Source of the DNA: Lagopus muta
Taxonomy: Eukaryota > Chordata > Aves > Galliformes > Phasianidae
Length of the DNA stretch: 64,000 nt
Direction of reading: 5' to 3'
Assembly (NCBI RefSeq): GCF_023343835.1
Contig: NC_064437.1
Span: forward strand, 52,712,972-52,776,971
Positions 32,546 through 44,478 of this stretch are shown one piece after another. The notes beneath the pieces are model-generated. The model was not told the origin of the DNA and ran no database searches. It worked only from the letters and a program-made list of their open reading frames with translations. Both the position numbers and the translations under genes were made by a program. Position 1 is the first letter of the stretch, and every line of letters begins with the position of its first letter.

Positions 32546-34254
32546 TACTGGGCTGTGTGCAGGTGTCTCAGCCTTCGTGGTGCTCCAGAAAGAACATCGA
32601 CAGCGCCTGTAAAGAGTCTCAGAGGACAGTGCTGGGAGTCAGCACTGCTCTGTCACCTGCACCCAGTCTGTGCAGCAGCAGCTGCGATGCGCTGGAAGGC
32701 ACACGCTGGGTTTCCCTGATCCAGCTGCTCCTGGGCTCGTTCCCATCCGGATGATTGTGAGCCGCCAGGCAGAGGGATGCAGGGTGCCAGGGCTGCTGGC
32801 TGCAGGGGATTCCAGGAGGCAATCACCCCGTGCAAAGCTGGGACAGCGCTGCCCTGGAGATGTAGGCGCTGGTGCAGCGCTCAGACTGCATGTCCGCGCT
32901 GCCTGCAGCCCTCCGACTCCCTTCCCCCAGCAGCATGTCTCACTGCCGCCTCGCTCTAATTTCCTGTCCATTGTCCCCGTCGCCGCCACCATCGGTCCCC
33001 AGCGCAGGGCCGTGCAACGCACAGCCAGTCTCCACGCACCTCCGTCATCTCCACGTGCATACCCCAACAGGGCCGTGCCCACCCTCCGCAGCTCCCAGAA
33101 GAGCCTGGATGCTGCCTTGTCCCCCCTTCACTCCCAGCACCTGTGGGACCGGGCACCACCAGCCCAACATGGGGAGCAGGAGCCCACAGCAGATTCTGTG
33201 CTCAGTGCTCAGCCGCACTGCAAAAGGGGTCATCGGAAATGGAGTGTACAGGGGTACTTGATGGTCACGTGGCAGCAGCACTGTGGGAAACAATCACTGG
33301 GGCTGAGAGCTCTCCAATCCAGCAAGGAGAGGAGAACTGCTAGAAACAGGCAGGAGCTGAAGCCAGACACGTTCGAATGAGAAATAAAGGTTTCAGCAGG
33401 GCAGGAGATCAGCCACTCAGCACAGCCCATCACGGCGCGGGCTCCTGCTGCCGCCCGGTGCAACGAGGTGGTTGCAGCCCCAGGCTCCATGCTGGGTTCC
33501 TATAGACGTGTTCTGCTGAGATGACCTAACTGTGCCCTGCCAGCACTGTCCGTGTGCCACCACGGCCTCACGGGGAGCTCTGTGTCCAGCCCTGCAGCAG
33601 ACACTATGGGAAGGAAGGCGGGCTGCATGCAAGCCAAGCTCAGCATCCAATAGCTGCAAGGTTTTGGAATGGCAATGCCTTGTGCAACCAGTCCCCAGGT
33701 CCCCAACAGTGAAGCAGGTGCCCTGCACCTAGGGTCATGCTGGGGATGGCATGGGGACGATGCTGAGCCCTTGGGCACAGCTTTGGGGGCTGACATCTGT
33801 CCATACCCACAGTTACATTGCTCTATTGGGCAAAGCAGTTGGGATGGGGCAGCTCTGTGCATCGTTGCAGTCAGTGGGGAGCAAATCCTGCTGTGCTCTG
33901 GGTGGAAATCACTGGGGGGAGGGAGAGGAAACAGCGAGGAGGAAAGTGCCTCTGAGTGACTGCAGGGCTGCAGCCAGGATTTCGATCCCCATCGCCCAGC
34001 TCCCGGGTAGCATTGCTGGGACCCCATGGTCCCAAAGCTTTTGGGGGCAGCCTGACAGTGAGGGACGGTGCGGGACACGATGGGACAGAGCAACCCACCG
34101 CCCCGTGAAGGTTACGAGCCACTCTCCTGCCACATGCCTCAGCGGGTCCCCCCATCATATTTTGGCTCCTTATCACCCGGCGCTGCCCGGCCGTGCTTCC
34201 ACTGCAATTTCGGGCAGTAAATCAGCTCCGCACAGCCCCACCTCCCCGCTCTCC

Positions 34255-34395
34255 ATTGGCAGCGGCACCCCTCGCCCCGCTCATTGGCGCTGCCGCGGCC
34301 GCCCAGCGCTACATAAAGCCCGCACGGGCGGCCGGAGTCGTCGGGAGTCGGGCGGCGCGGAACCGGGAGGCGGGCGGCGAGGCGGGCGCTGCGGG
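34255..34395 (+). promoter_or_regulatory. CRTAC1: CRTAC1 promoter (two inverted CCAAT boxes and TATA-like box)
   Basis: ATTGG occurs at 34255-34259 and 34283-34287, and ACATAAAGC at 34311-34319, all in GC-rich sequence. The spacing fits a plus-strand promoter with its start near 34340. The downstream leader ends at a consensus donor, CCC|GTGAGTAGG (34449|34450). The first gene downstream on this strand is CRTAC1. Confidence 0.6.
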
Positions 34396-37300
34396 ATGCG
34401 CTCCCCCCGCCACCGCCGCCGCGGGGGCACCGGGCAGCACCCCGCGCCCGTGAGTAGGGAGGGGGCCCCGCGCCTCCGCCCCGCCGCCAACTTTGCCGGG
34501 GAGTCGGGGGTGGGTGCGGGAAGTTGGGAAGTGGGGAGGGGAGGGGGCGGCGGAGTTGGGGATGGGATGGGGGGGTAGGGGTGCAGCCTGGGGTTTTAGG
34601 GTGGGGGCTGGCAGTAGGGGAGCACCCGCGGGGACGTTGGGGTGGTGATGGGCAACGGGAGGGAAAGGGCAGCTCTTCTCTTTGGGAATGTCCCCACTTG
34701 GTCACTGTGGGGCTGGAGGGGTCCCTCTGCCCCTCCACCTGTGCAGGAAGGGGCTGGCTGTGCGGTACCACGGCTGAGCCCCCCCAAGGACCCGATGTCC
34801 CTTCGGGCTGAGCTGCGAGATAAGGTGACTGCTTGTCTCCATACTGCATGAGCTGCTGCTGGCTGAGCCCCAGCGTGCTGGGTCCGGTGCTGAGCATGGG
34901 AGAGAACAGGGACCATCTTTGCTTGGGAACTGCAGGCGTGAAGTCCATTGGGAGCATCCATGGCAGCATGCACACAGGGACCAGGTCCTGTGTGAGGGGT
35001 GTGAGGTGCACGGCGCTGAGGCCACAGCAGTGAGACCAGGGCTTGTGGCTTCGGCCAGAGCACAGGCACTGCAGAATCAGGGCTGCTTGGGGCTCTGGCA
35101 TCCCTGGGATACCACAGCCCCTCTGGGACAGAGGAGACTGAGTGCAGGATGCCTCTCACCTGTCCTCTACCCTGGCAGGTTTGGCTGTGGTGGCCTGGGA
35201 ATGATGGGAAGGGGGATATGGTGTCACTGGGACACATGCAGCATGATGTCATGCGGTGCTGTGATGTTACCGTGCTGTCACTGCTGTGAGGTGGCTTTGG
35301 GGTGTGGTGGGGCTCCTGTGCAATGTCACACGATGTTGTGGCAGTGCTGGCCCGGGATGGGATGTGGCCCGGGATGGGATGTTGCCGCAGTGGTGACGCA
35401 TGACACTGGGGACACGCAGCATGGCGGCAGCAATGTCATGGGGATGGGGCAGCCATGCAAGTGGCCAACTCCCACGTCCCCATGATGTGTGCTGGGGACC
35501 ACAGCCATGTACGTGAGGAGCCCTGGGGCAGCATCTCCCTACCTGCGCTAACAGGTCTGTGGGGTGTGACCTTCCTAGGTTTGTGCACCCAGGTGTTGCC
35601 CTCACCCCATCCCGTTCTACCCTCAGGCTACTTTTGGCAGCAGCCTTGCATGGGGATGGCAGTGCCAGGGAGCAGCTGTTGGGCCAGCACTACATTCCTG
35701 CGCTACCCAGTTGTGCCCTGTGTGGGCATCCATGGCACCCCTGACTTGCTCCCATCTTCCCTCTGTCCCTTCTGACCACTTCAGCTCCATGCCACCAGGT
35801 TTAGCCATGCTGAGCAGGAGTCCCAGTGTGACTGCAGCACCTGGAGTGACCTTGCCACTGGATGCCAAGACATGAGCTGGGACAGGAGAGAGCTGAGCTC
35901 TGCCATAGGCATACAAGCAGGACCCTGTTGCCTCAAACATCCTTGTGCTGTGCTGGAAGCCACAGGGCCTCTTGCATTCAGTACACTGAGCCTGGACCTC
36001 CCTCCCTTTTCCCAAAACAGCCTGGCTCTGGGCCGGGCAGCCCCCACCATGGCACCCAGAACCGGATCCGTGGGGAAGAGCCTTTTGTTTCCAATCAGGA
36101 ACATTGTTTCCTCCTGGAAAAGCTTCCTCCAGCTTGGAGGGATTCCGGCTGCAGCTGGATGGAGTGGGGGTGTGCCTGGGGAGTGGGCCAAGCTGCAGGG
36201 AACGGGAGCTGGAGGGGATACAGAGCCCCATTGATGGCATGGGGACAGTTCCCTGGAGGAGCACCAGGCAAGGGAATGCTGCACCATGCTGGCTGGGGAC
36301 AGAGATGGAGGTTAGGAAATCAGAGGACAACCCTATGCTCATGTCCCTATGAATGGGCAGATGCTCTGTGCCTTGTCCCCACACTTCCCAGATAAACCTT
36401 GGGGTAAGATCCTTGGAGCCTTCTCCCTTCCCCGGGAGGCAGCAGCAGGCTGGTGGTAACAATCTACCAAGGTCCAAGAATAGGGCATCTTCCCCTCTCC
36501 AAGCTGGCCACACAGGGCCAATGGCATGAGGACAGGCTGACAGTGAGACTGGTCACCTTTCCCCACTGCTTGTCTTTTGGGGGATGCTCCTAAAGAATTT
36601 GGAACAGCTCTGTCATGGCCACACGGAGTAGTGCCCCTTGCTGGACTTGATCGACACAGCTGGTGCCATGCAGCTGGACTTTTCTGGAGGGGACTGCCCA
36701 GCCCACAGTGAGTGCAGCAGTCCTGAGTGCCACCTCACTTGTCACCCAGTCTAAAGCCGGGTCAGAGCCAGCTCCAAAGCTCTGCAGCCTTGCCAGCAGA
36801 GCTGGCAGCCACAGTCCTCCGCAGTCCAGGTTAATTGAGCCTCTCCTCCCAGTCTCCTGTCACCTTTCCATGGCTGCAGTCCTGTGCAGACAACCCCCCC
36901 CCCCATAGTCCCCAAGAGAAACAGTGATGGCAGGATGGGGAAACTGAGGCATGTTGGAGCCGCACAGAAATGCCTGAGGTCTTGGGGCTGGAGAATCGAA
37001 GGGTTGTGCATTACTGAGTGGGGTGGATGGTGAGTGGTGGAGGAAGAATAACTTGTACAGGGATGATGCTCGGGCTCCGTGGAATGGGATCTTGGTGGTG
37101 CAACCAGCAGAGCTGAGTGGCTGCAGGTCTGTCTCAGGTGCCTAGGATGCTGGCGCTGTGCCTGCTGTCCCTGGCCTGGCTCAGTGAGGGCTCCCAGCGC
37201 AGTGAGCCCATGTTCACCGGCGTCACCCACCAACTGCTCCCGCCTGACTACGACAGCAACCCCACACAGCTCAACTACGGCGTGGCTGTCACTGACCTGG

Positions 37301-40300
37301 ATGCTGATGGCAGCTTTGAGATCGTGGTGGCTGGGTGAGTAGGGACAGTCTTGGGGGCAGTAAGACATGGTGGCCCTGCAGTGCCAGGAGCTCCTTGCAG
37401 CCATGTGTCCCACGGCTGGCAGCCTTTCCAAACTCACTGTTTTCTCCAAAAAGCACACGTGGTGCCCAGCTGAGCTCCCAGCTGCAGGCAGTTGGTCTCA
37501 CTGCTCTGCTGGGGCACATCACTAATATTCCTACCCCTTCATCTAGGAGGAGGTGTGCGGTGGCACTGCCAGCATGCCATCTGCATGGGGACACTGCTCC
37601 GGGGTCAGGTCCCCTTGCTGTGGGATGATGGCAGCTGCCCAACAGCTGGGTCCCACCCCTCAGTACAGAGGCAGCTCAAGCCCGAGCCAGCTCGGCTCCG
37701 CTGACAGGACTCAGTGCTCTCCGGAGATTCATTTAATTGGCTGGAGGTTTTTTATAGCCCTGTATGGGTGTGATGGCTTGGAAGGGCTGGCAGGAGCCAG
37801 TGATGCAGGAGCCGTGTGCTGTGCTGTCCCAGCGCCTGAGCAGGGCTGGACACAGAGCAGCTGCTGCTAGCAGGTCCTGCCCTGGCTGGGGATAGTGGAG
37901 ACAGTGGCACAGGCTCCTGGCATGGCTGTAAGACAGTGGCATAGCATGCTCATCCAGGAGGGAGGCTTGTACATGTGTCCTCACCTGGAAGGGAGTATCT
38001 CACCCTGTGAGCCCAGCATGGGCTGGCACCGTGCTTGATGAATGGGGCACGGACATGGGGTGTCTGCCCAACAGTGCAGCAAGCCTGGGCAGCCAGGGAT
38101 ACCCAGCAAGGCCCAGGTCACTACACTCAGCAGGGCTGAACCAAGCAGCTGGGATGGTTTTGTAAGCAGCACGTTGCCCGTTGTGTAACTTGTTTACGGT
38201 GCATGGGGCAGGAACAGGCGGGGAGCCTGTGGGGCACAGTGTGCTGAGCAGATTTTCCTTGCATGCTGCCTTCCCTGCCCTGGGAAAAAGCTGCAAGAAG
38301 GGAACCTGCCCCATCCTACCCTGAGACTACCCAGGGCGCCCAGGTCAGGCTGACGTGTGACACCAGGCTGAGCCCTCCCCATGGCAGCCAGCCCCACAGC
38401 TGGAAGAGGGAGGCAGAAGATCCTTAGCCACCACACACCATGCATGTCTCTGCTGTGCCCCTCAAGCTGCTGGTGCCCAGATCCTGCTTGGCACAGTGCA
38501 TGGCCACCTGCACGAGGGAATGGGGCGGGGGCTGTCATGCCATTCCCAACTCCAGGATCCATCTGTTCATGCCTACAGATACAATGGCCCCAACCTGGTG
38601 CTCAAGTATGACAAGGCACGGGGCCGGCTGGTCAACGTGGCAGAGGACGAGTACAGCTCCCCTTACTATGCGCTGCGGGACCGGCCAGGCAATGCTATCG
38701 GTGTGACAGCGTGTGACATCGACGGGGATGGCCGTGAGGAAATCTACTTCCTCAACACCAACAATGCCTTCTCTGGTGAGCTCCAGGCACGGGGGGGGGG
38801 GGGGGGCCGGCACAGCTGCCCATGACCTTCGGCGCGTGAGGGATGTGTGCGGGCTGGAGTTAATTTCCCAGTTGAGTGGCTCCATTGATTGATGGCAGCG
38901 CAGGCGGGACGCTGAGCCCAGCCAGATGCTGAGTCAGCACTCCCAGCCACCCTCCCCAAGGCACCCTGAGGGGATGGCAGTGTCCCATCATCATTGGGAC
39001 TGCCGTGCCACCAGGATGTGAGCGTACCCCCGCGTGCTGACCCCTGTGATGGTGGCAGAACTGTGCCTCTGTACCAAGCCAGAGTCTCATCCTGCCTTAC
39101 TGATGCTGTCGCATCTCCTGGGCATGCCAGCCCTGGGGAGGGGACACCTGTGCCCCGAGTGATCGCCAAAGCTCCCTGTGTCCCTGCTCCATCCCAGCTC
39201 TGCCCAGTCCCACTGCTGCGGATGTGTTTTCATTCTCCAATTACCAGGACTGGCAGTGGCTGTCTGCGTGCCCATCCCTAAATCAGGCAATGCCACTGGC
39301 ACTGTCACAGCACCATGGCTCACTGCCTGTGCCTGGCACTGCATTGATTTTTGTCTCCACTGGCTGTGCCCCATTGGGACGCATTTTAACTTAATGAGTT
39401 GATTCTTCCATGTGTCTCCCAGCGGCACTTACGGGTTATGGGAACTCTGCCAGTGGCAACAGCTGGGGGGACAGGGACAGAGCAAGGGTCATGTCCCATT
39501 GGGGCGAGCTCAGGGAGAGGATGTTTGCAGCAGCCCCTGATCACATCCCGTAGGCATGGCCACCTACACGGATAAGCTCTTCAAACTCCGCAACGGGCGC
39601 TGGGAGGACCTGCTGAGCGACGAAGTGAACCGTGACGTGGCCAGCCGCTTCGCAGGGCGCTCTGTCGCCTGTGTGGACCGCACGGTGAGCGGGCAGAGTG
39701 TGGGGCAGCCCCTCACCGAGGCCCCGTCCCACTCCACTGGGGATGGGGGTGCCCCCAGCAGCCGCTTGGTGGCTGTCAGGGCTCACAGCCCCCCCGGCCA
39801 TCAGGGCTCCGGGCATTCGTCCACACGGTTGCCGCTGGCTGATAAACGCGCCTGTCGAGGTGATTTATGTCCCTGTCACCTGCTCTTTCTTCTTCCTCCT
39901 CCCCCAGCAGTTTGTTTCCCAATGATTATCGCTAAATCAGGACCCAGCTGCTGCACGGGACAAGGGGGGCGGTGGGGACGGGGGGGCACCTGTCACAGCA
40001 GGGAGTGTGGCATGAACTGAACACCAGCACTGAGCTTGGAGACGGTGGAGGTGATGGGGCACATCCCAGTGGGAAAGCACAACCATCCCCAGTGCAGGGT
40101 GCTCTTGACTATGGGTGTTAGGGAACTCGACAGCAGGGAGGATGGAGGCCAAACCCATCCCCACGGGCTGAGGTGGAGGGACAGGGAGCTGAGGCGGTGC
40201 TGCTGGCCGCAGGGGTCGGGCAGGTACTCTATCTACATCGCCAACTACGCCAGCGGCAAAGTGGGCCCACATGCGCTGCTGGAGATGGACGTGGCTGCTA

Positions 40301-43300
40301 GTGACCCTGCCCGTGGCATCGTGGTGCTGGTGGACGTGGCCGCCCAGGCTGGTGTCAGCAAGTACACAGGTATGGAGAGGACGTGAGCACTAGCGACCTG
40401 TGCCATGACCCACACCACATGTGCCACACATTGCCTGCCTGACTGCCCCACCTAGTGGCCACCCCACTGCGCGTGGCACCCACCCAGCAGGACCCCGCTG
40501 TCACCTGCTGGTTCCCTGGCAGCGTCCTTAGGGCCTGGGGATGCAGAGTGCATGCCAGCCACCATGGGGGACTGCCGCGTGCCCCGTCTCTGTGGCGGTA
40601 AATTCTTGCTAATTAGGAGTGTTGTCACCATGGCGATGGCAGTGATTAGGTTGGATGTGACACAAGCGGCTGCCAGCCTCAATTAGCTCTTGATGAGAGG
40701 GAGTGAAGGAGGAGGGAGGGAGAGGAGGGGGTCTTGGGAACACTGGAACAGATACAGGGACATGCAGCCCCCAAAGCAGGGGACAACCTTACCACTGGCT
40801 GCTGTCCCCAGGGGGCCGTGGTGTGGCTGTAGGCCCCATCCTGAGTGACAGTGCTTCTGACATCTTCTGTGGGAATGAGAACAGCCCCAACTTCCTCTTC
40901 CACAACCGTGGGGATGGGACATACCAGGACGTGGCAGCTGTGGTAGGTGAGTAGAGGGCAGGGGGAGATGACACCAAATGAGCTGAGCACAGTGCTGGGG
41001 GACCGTGGGGATTGACGGGCCCCAATGACCACAAGAGGGGCAGCAGAGATGCAAAGATGCAACATGGGGAGGCCCATATGGAGACCAGGGGCCATGTTCC
41101 AGGATGTGTCCTGGGGAGTTGTCCCAGGATCGAGTGTCCTGTCTCCCTGTCCCCTTGCTGCTTGCAGGGCTGGATGACCCCTACCAGCATGGACGTGGTG
41201 TGGCATTGGCTGACTTCAACCGTGATGGCCGTGTGGACATTGTCTATGGCAACTGGAATGGGCCGCACCGCCTCTACCTCCAGGCAGGGGCCCCCGGGCG
41301 CATCAAATTTCGGGTGAGGGCTGGGGCTGGAACATCCCCAACCACCAGCTTTGGTGCTGAGTCCCAGTTTGGTTTTGAGCTCCGGTTGCCAGTGGGGATG
41401 GAAACTGAGGAGCAGTGTCCTCACATCACCATCCCATACCCATTTCTCATGCAGGACATTGCCACTCCCAAGTTCTCCATGCCATCCCCCGTCCGCACTG
41501 TCATCGCTGCTGACTTTGACAATGATCAGGAGCTGGAGGTCTTCTTCAACAACATTGCCTACCGCGGCTCCTCTGCTAATCGCCTGTTCCGGTAGGGCTG
41601 GGGGGCCATGCCCCACAGCGGGAGCCAAGCAGCCCTCACCGTGCTCTTCTCCGTTGGTGCCACGTGCGGGGCCAGAGCTCCGACTCTGCTCATCAAGGAG
41701 CCATGCCTGAGCCCTTCCCTATGTCATTACCAGCCCTGCAGCTGTGCCTGCAGCAGCCCCTGGGGTCTCCATGCTGCTGATCACAGCTGTGTGGAAGCTT
41801 GTTCCCTGCTGAAGCTAATTGTGGGGATCAATTCCTCACCACTGCTCTGCGGCACCCCTTGCCATGTTGGCACAGCAGGAAGGTGGAAGGCGGTGGTTTG
41901 GGAGGAGCTGGGAGCCCCCAGGGGTTGCAGCAGCGTTTGGAGATGGCACTGCTGCTCTCCATGCCCTTGTGATATCTCTATCATTTCTCCATGAAGCAGG
42001 GATGAGATGTGCATGTCCAGTCACCAGGCACACCACACGGCCCTGTCCCCTCTGGGTGTCATCTCTCTGCCAGGCTGCTCCAAGGTGGAGAGCTGCTGGG
42101 TGTCATGGGGACACAAGGGCTGGCACTAACACCCTGCCTGTGCTCAACAGGCTCATCCGCAGGGAGCACTCAGACCCCATTGTAGAAGAGCTGAACCCGG
42201 GGGATGCGCTGGAGCCCGAGGGACGGGGCACTGGTGGGTGCTGCAGGGCAGGGCTGGGGGTGACACAGCACTGCCAGGGTGCTGCCATCACCATGAGAGC
42301 CAAACCCATGACCTGTTGTTCTGTGCACAGGAGGTGCGGTGACAGATTTTGATGGCGATGGGATGCTGGATCTGATCCTATCCCACGGCGAGTCCATGGC
42401 ACAGCCACTCTCCATCTTCAAGAGCACCCAGGTGAGCAAAAGGGCTCCTCTAGATGTCTCCGTCCCTGTGTCCCCCCAGCTCAGCCTTCCTCCCCTCTGC
42501 TGCAGGGTGCTGGCAACAACTGGCTGCGGGTTGTGCCACGCACCCGCTTTGGGGCCTTTGCACGAGGAGCCAAGGTGGTGCTGTTCACACGACACAGCGG
42601 TGCCCACCTGCGCATCATCGATGGCGGCTCAGGGTACCTGTGTGAAATGGAGCCCGTGGCACACTTTGGACTGGGTGAGGCCCGGGGTGAGGGCAAGATG
42701 CTGCCAGCCCCCCCCTGCACCCAGTGACAGGCTGCCTGCCCATAGGACGTGACGAAGCCAGCAGCCTGGAGGTGACGTGGCCCGACGGCCGTGTTCTGGT
42801 GCGAGCGGTGGCCAGCAGTGAGACCAACTCTGTCCTGGAGGTCCCCTATCCACGAGACACAGAGAAACCACCGATGCCCACCCTGCTGGAGGTGAGGACC
42901 CACGGGGAGTGATTAAGGGACAGGAATGCGGGGCTGAGCTCTGCTGCCTTGGGGCTGCCCCATCCCAGTGTCTGCTTCTCCCCAAACGCAGTGCGGGCAG
43001 GGATTCTCCCAGCACGAGAACGGACGCTGCGTAGGTGAGTGCAGACACAGGCATGGCTGAAACCCAGAGTATGGCTGTTTGGCATGTGCTCTGGGAGCAT
43101 GGGCTCTGAGGGGGCAGGGGGTGCATGGCTGATACAAGTGATGCAGCAGAAAAGGGGACATGGTAGTGTTCAGCTGTGGCAGCACACCGCTTGCAAATGG
43201 CCACATCCACGCTTACGCACAGTGGGAGCCAGGGCACACCACTGGCAGTTCCCAGCCTGGCCACATCACCCCCTATCCCCTCTGTCCACAGACACCAACG

Positions 43301-43754
43301 AGTGTGCTGAGTTCCCCTTTGTCTGCCCCCGGGAGAAGCCCATCTGCATCAACACCTATGGCGGGTACCGCTGCCGCAGCAACAAGCGCTGTGCTCGTGG
43401 CTTCGAGCCCAATGAGGATGGCACAGCATGTGTGGGTGAGTGATGGTGGTGATACACTGGAGCAGCACCTTGGGATGGTGATGTACCCACCCAGGCACAG
43501 CCACCCCTGCACCCTCCAGTGGTTGCCTATGCCCCAGCCCCACAGCTACGTGCCTCCGTGTCTGCTGGTCCCGTGCCACCCACTTGCTGCTGATCACCCA
43601 ACTCTCTTTCTTTCCTGCTCCTTTTCTCATTCTCCGTGCAGCTCAGGTGGCCTTTTTTGGGGGATACCCCTCCACCGGGAGCTGGCCCTGGGCCCCCCAA
43701 CGCATTCTCCTCTCTCTGGGCTTCGGACTCTGCCTTTGCCTCTATGCACTTTAA
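34396..43754 (+). CDS. CRTAC1: CRTAC1 (cartilage acidic protein 1), complete
   Basis: CRTAC1 is a secreted or surface glycoprotein of cartilage and neurons; its membrane form LOTUS antagonises the Nogo receptor. Exons: 34396-34449 (tentative), 37138-37334, 38579-38775, 39554-39684, 40213-40369, 40812-40946, 41168-41313, 41455-41591, 42151-42233, 42331-42431, 42506-42674, 42746-42891, 42992-43034, 43292-43435, 43642-43754. Starting at the internal ATG 37147 gives 629 aa; the first-exon ATG adds 21 in-frame residues. Then come a signal peptide, beta-propeller repeats with Ca-binding DxDxDG motifs (DLDADG, DIDGDGREE, DFNRDG, DFDGDG), a UnbV/ASPIC module (NNWLRVVPRTRFGAFARGA to PVAHFGLG) and an EGF-like repeat (DTNECAEFPFVCP). 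The last exon ends in an uncharged hydrophobic tail (ILLSLGFGLCLCLYAL), like a GPI signal. Introns 1 and 2 show no further exon. Confidence 0.92.
38791..38806 (+). repeat. Poly-G tract (16 G) just after a CRTAC1 donor
   Basis: Sixteen guanines begin 15 nt after the donor at 38775|38776. G runs at this distance often act as intronic splicing enhancers. The length may vary between individuals or be misassembled. Confidence 0.95.
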
Positions 43755-44139
43755 CCCTGCCTGTAACACCCGAGCAGCCTTGGCGAAGGAGCAGCCAGCC
43801 TCTGTCTGTCTCTTTTTCTCTCTCCCCATGTGGAACTGCCCTGGATGGGCAAGGGACCACAGCATCGTCCCCACACTGCAGCCCAGGACTGAAGCCCCAG
43901 CACTCCCCCCGCATCGCTGGCTCCGTCGCCTCGATCCCGTGCCATGTGCCTGCTGGTTTGGCCTGAGCCATGTGTGCTTTTCAAGTCCCCTCTGCTCGGG
44001 GGGAGGCAACCCCAGCAGAGGAGGCTCCCCCCAGCCTATCAGGGGAAAGTCCCCTCAGTTTGTTTTTTAACTTCTTGACCCTGCTGTTTGGAGTTGGACC
44101 CTGCTCAGTCTTCCAGCCCATCTCCTGGAGAACCCTCCC

Positions 44140-44145
44140 AATAAA
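44140..44145 (+). terminator. CRTAC1: CRTAC1 poly(A) signal
   Basis: AATAAA lies 386 nt past the CRTAC1 stop in the hydrophobic-tail exon. Leader sequence and a downstream GC/T-rich stretch fit cleavage near 44165. The convergent GOLGA7B signal is 333 nt further on. Confidence 0.75.
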
Positions 44146-44254
44146 CTATACACTGTCTATTTGCCGGCTGGGCTGAGCTCAGGCTTCCAGCAGGGTGGGA
44201 GCCACTATTTTGCCCTAGATTTCCCCCCCACCCCCGCTCCTCCTTCCCCCCCAG

Positions 44255-44424
44255 GTACAGCCCCTGTGCCAGCCGTGCCATGTGAGCAAACCAATCCCTG
44301 TCCTGCTTTCTCTGCATGTCCCACAGGGCGTGTACTGCACTATGCCTCCCACTTATTGCCCCACGCCCAATCTCCATATGGGGTCAGTCCTATGGCACCA
44401 TTGGTGTGCCCAGCCCCAATGTAG
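44255..44424 (+). CDS. CRTAC1: Possible alternative last exon of CRTAC1
   Basis: After a strong polypyrimidine tract and CCCCCCCAG (acceptor at 44253-44254), an open frame in the correct phase (G|GT) runs 56 codons to TAG. It would end the protein with TAPVPAVPCEQTNPC and a proline- and cysteine-rich tail instead of the hydrophobic one. Human CRTAC1 is known to have two alternative C-termini, one secreted and one membrane-associated, so a second terminal exon is expected about here. Against it, I see no canonical poly(A) signal on the plus strand soon after the stop, and the tail is not obviously alike to the human one. It would overlap the 3' end of GOLGA7B. Confidence 0.35.
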
Positions 44425-44472
44425 CCCCGATGCAAGAGGAGGCAGGGTAGCTAGCAGGGCCGAAGCATGAGG

Positions 44473-44478
44473 TTTATT
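44473..44478 (-). terminator. GOLGA7B: GOLGA7B poly(A) signal
   Basis: TTTATT on the plus strand reads AATAAA on the minus strand, 823 nt past the GOLGA7B stop codon. It is the first canonical signal in that direction. Confidence 0.7.

Larger units (their letters stand above)
28151..34200. other. R3HCC1L-CRTAC1 divergent intergenic region
   Basis: No gene is recognised in about 6 kb. The open frames are short or are GC-rich shadows without domains. Notable patches are an AT-rich element at 29119-29235, AT-rich sequence at 31500-31540 and 31955-32090, and a TG-rich stretch at 32280-32545. The rest is unremarkable GC-rich sequence. Confidence 0.5.

Noticed and set aside
34139-35101. 320-codon minus-strand open frame over the CRTAC1 promoter
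   Set aside because: A low-complexity proline/arginine/serine product from GC-rich sequence, with no homology I can recognise and overlap of the promoter.
35348-35381. 17-bp tandem duplication (TGGCCCGGGATGGGATG twice)
   Set aside because: Only two copies in intronic sequence, with no sign of function.
35623-36513. 296-codon minus-strand open frame in CRTAC1 intron 1
   Set aside because: No recognisable domain or conserved motif, and no splice or promoter context.
40789-41628. 279-codon minus-strand open frame
   Set aside because: It is a shadow of three CRTAC1 exons read in antisense.
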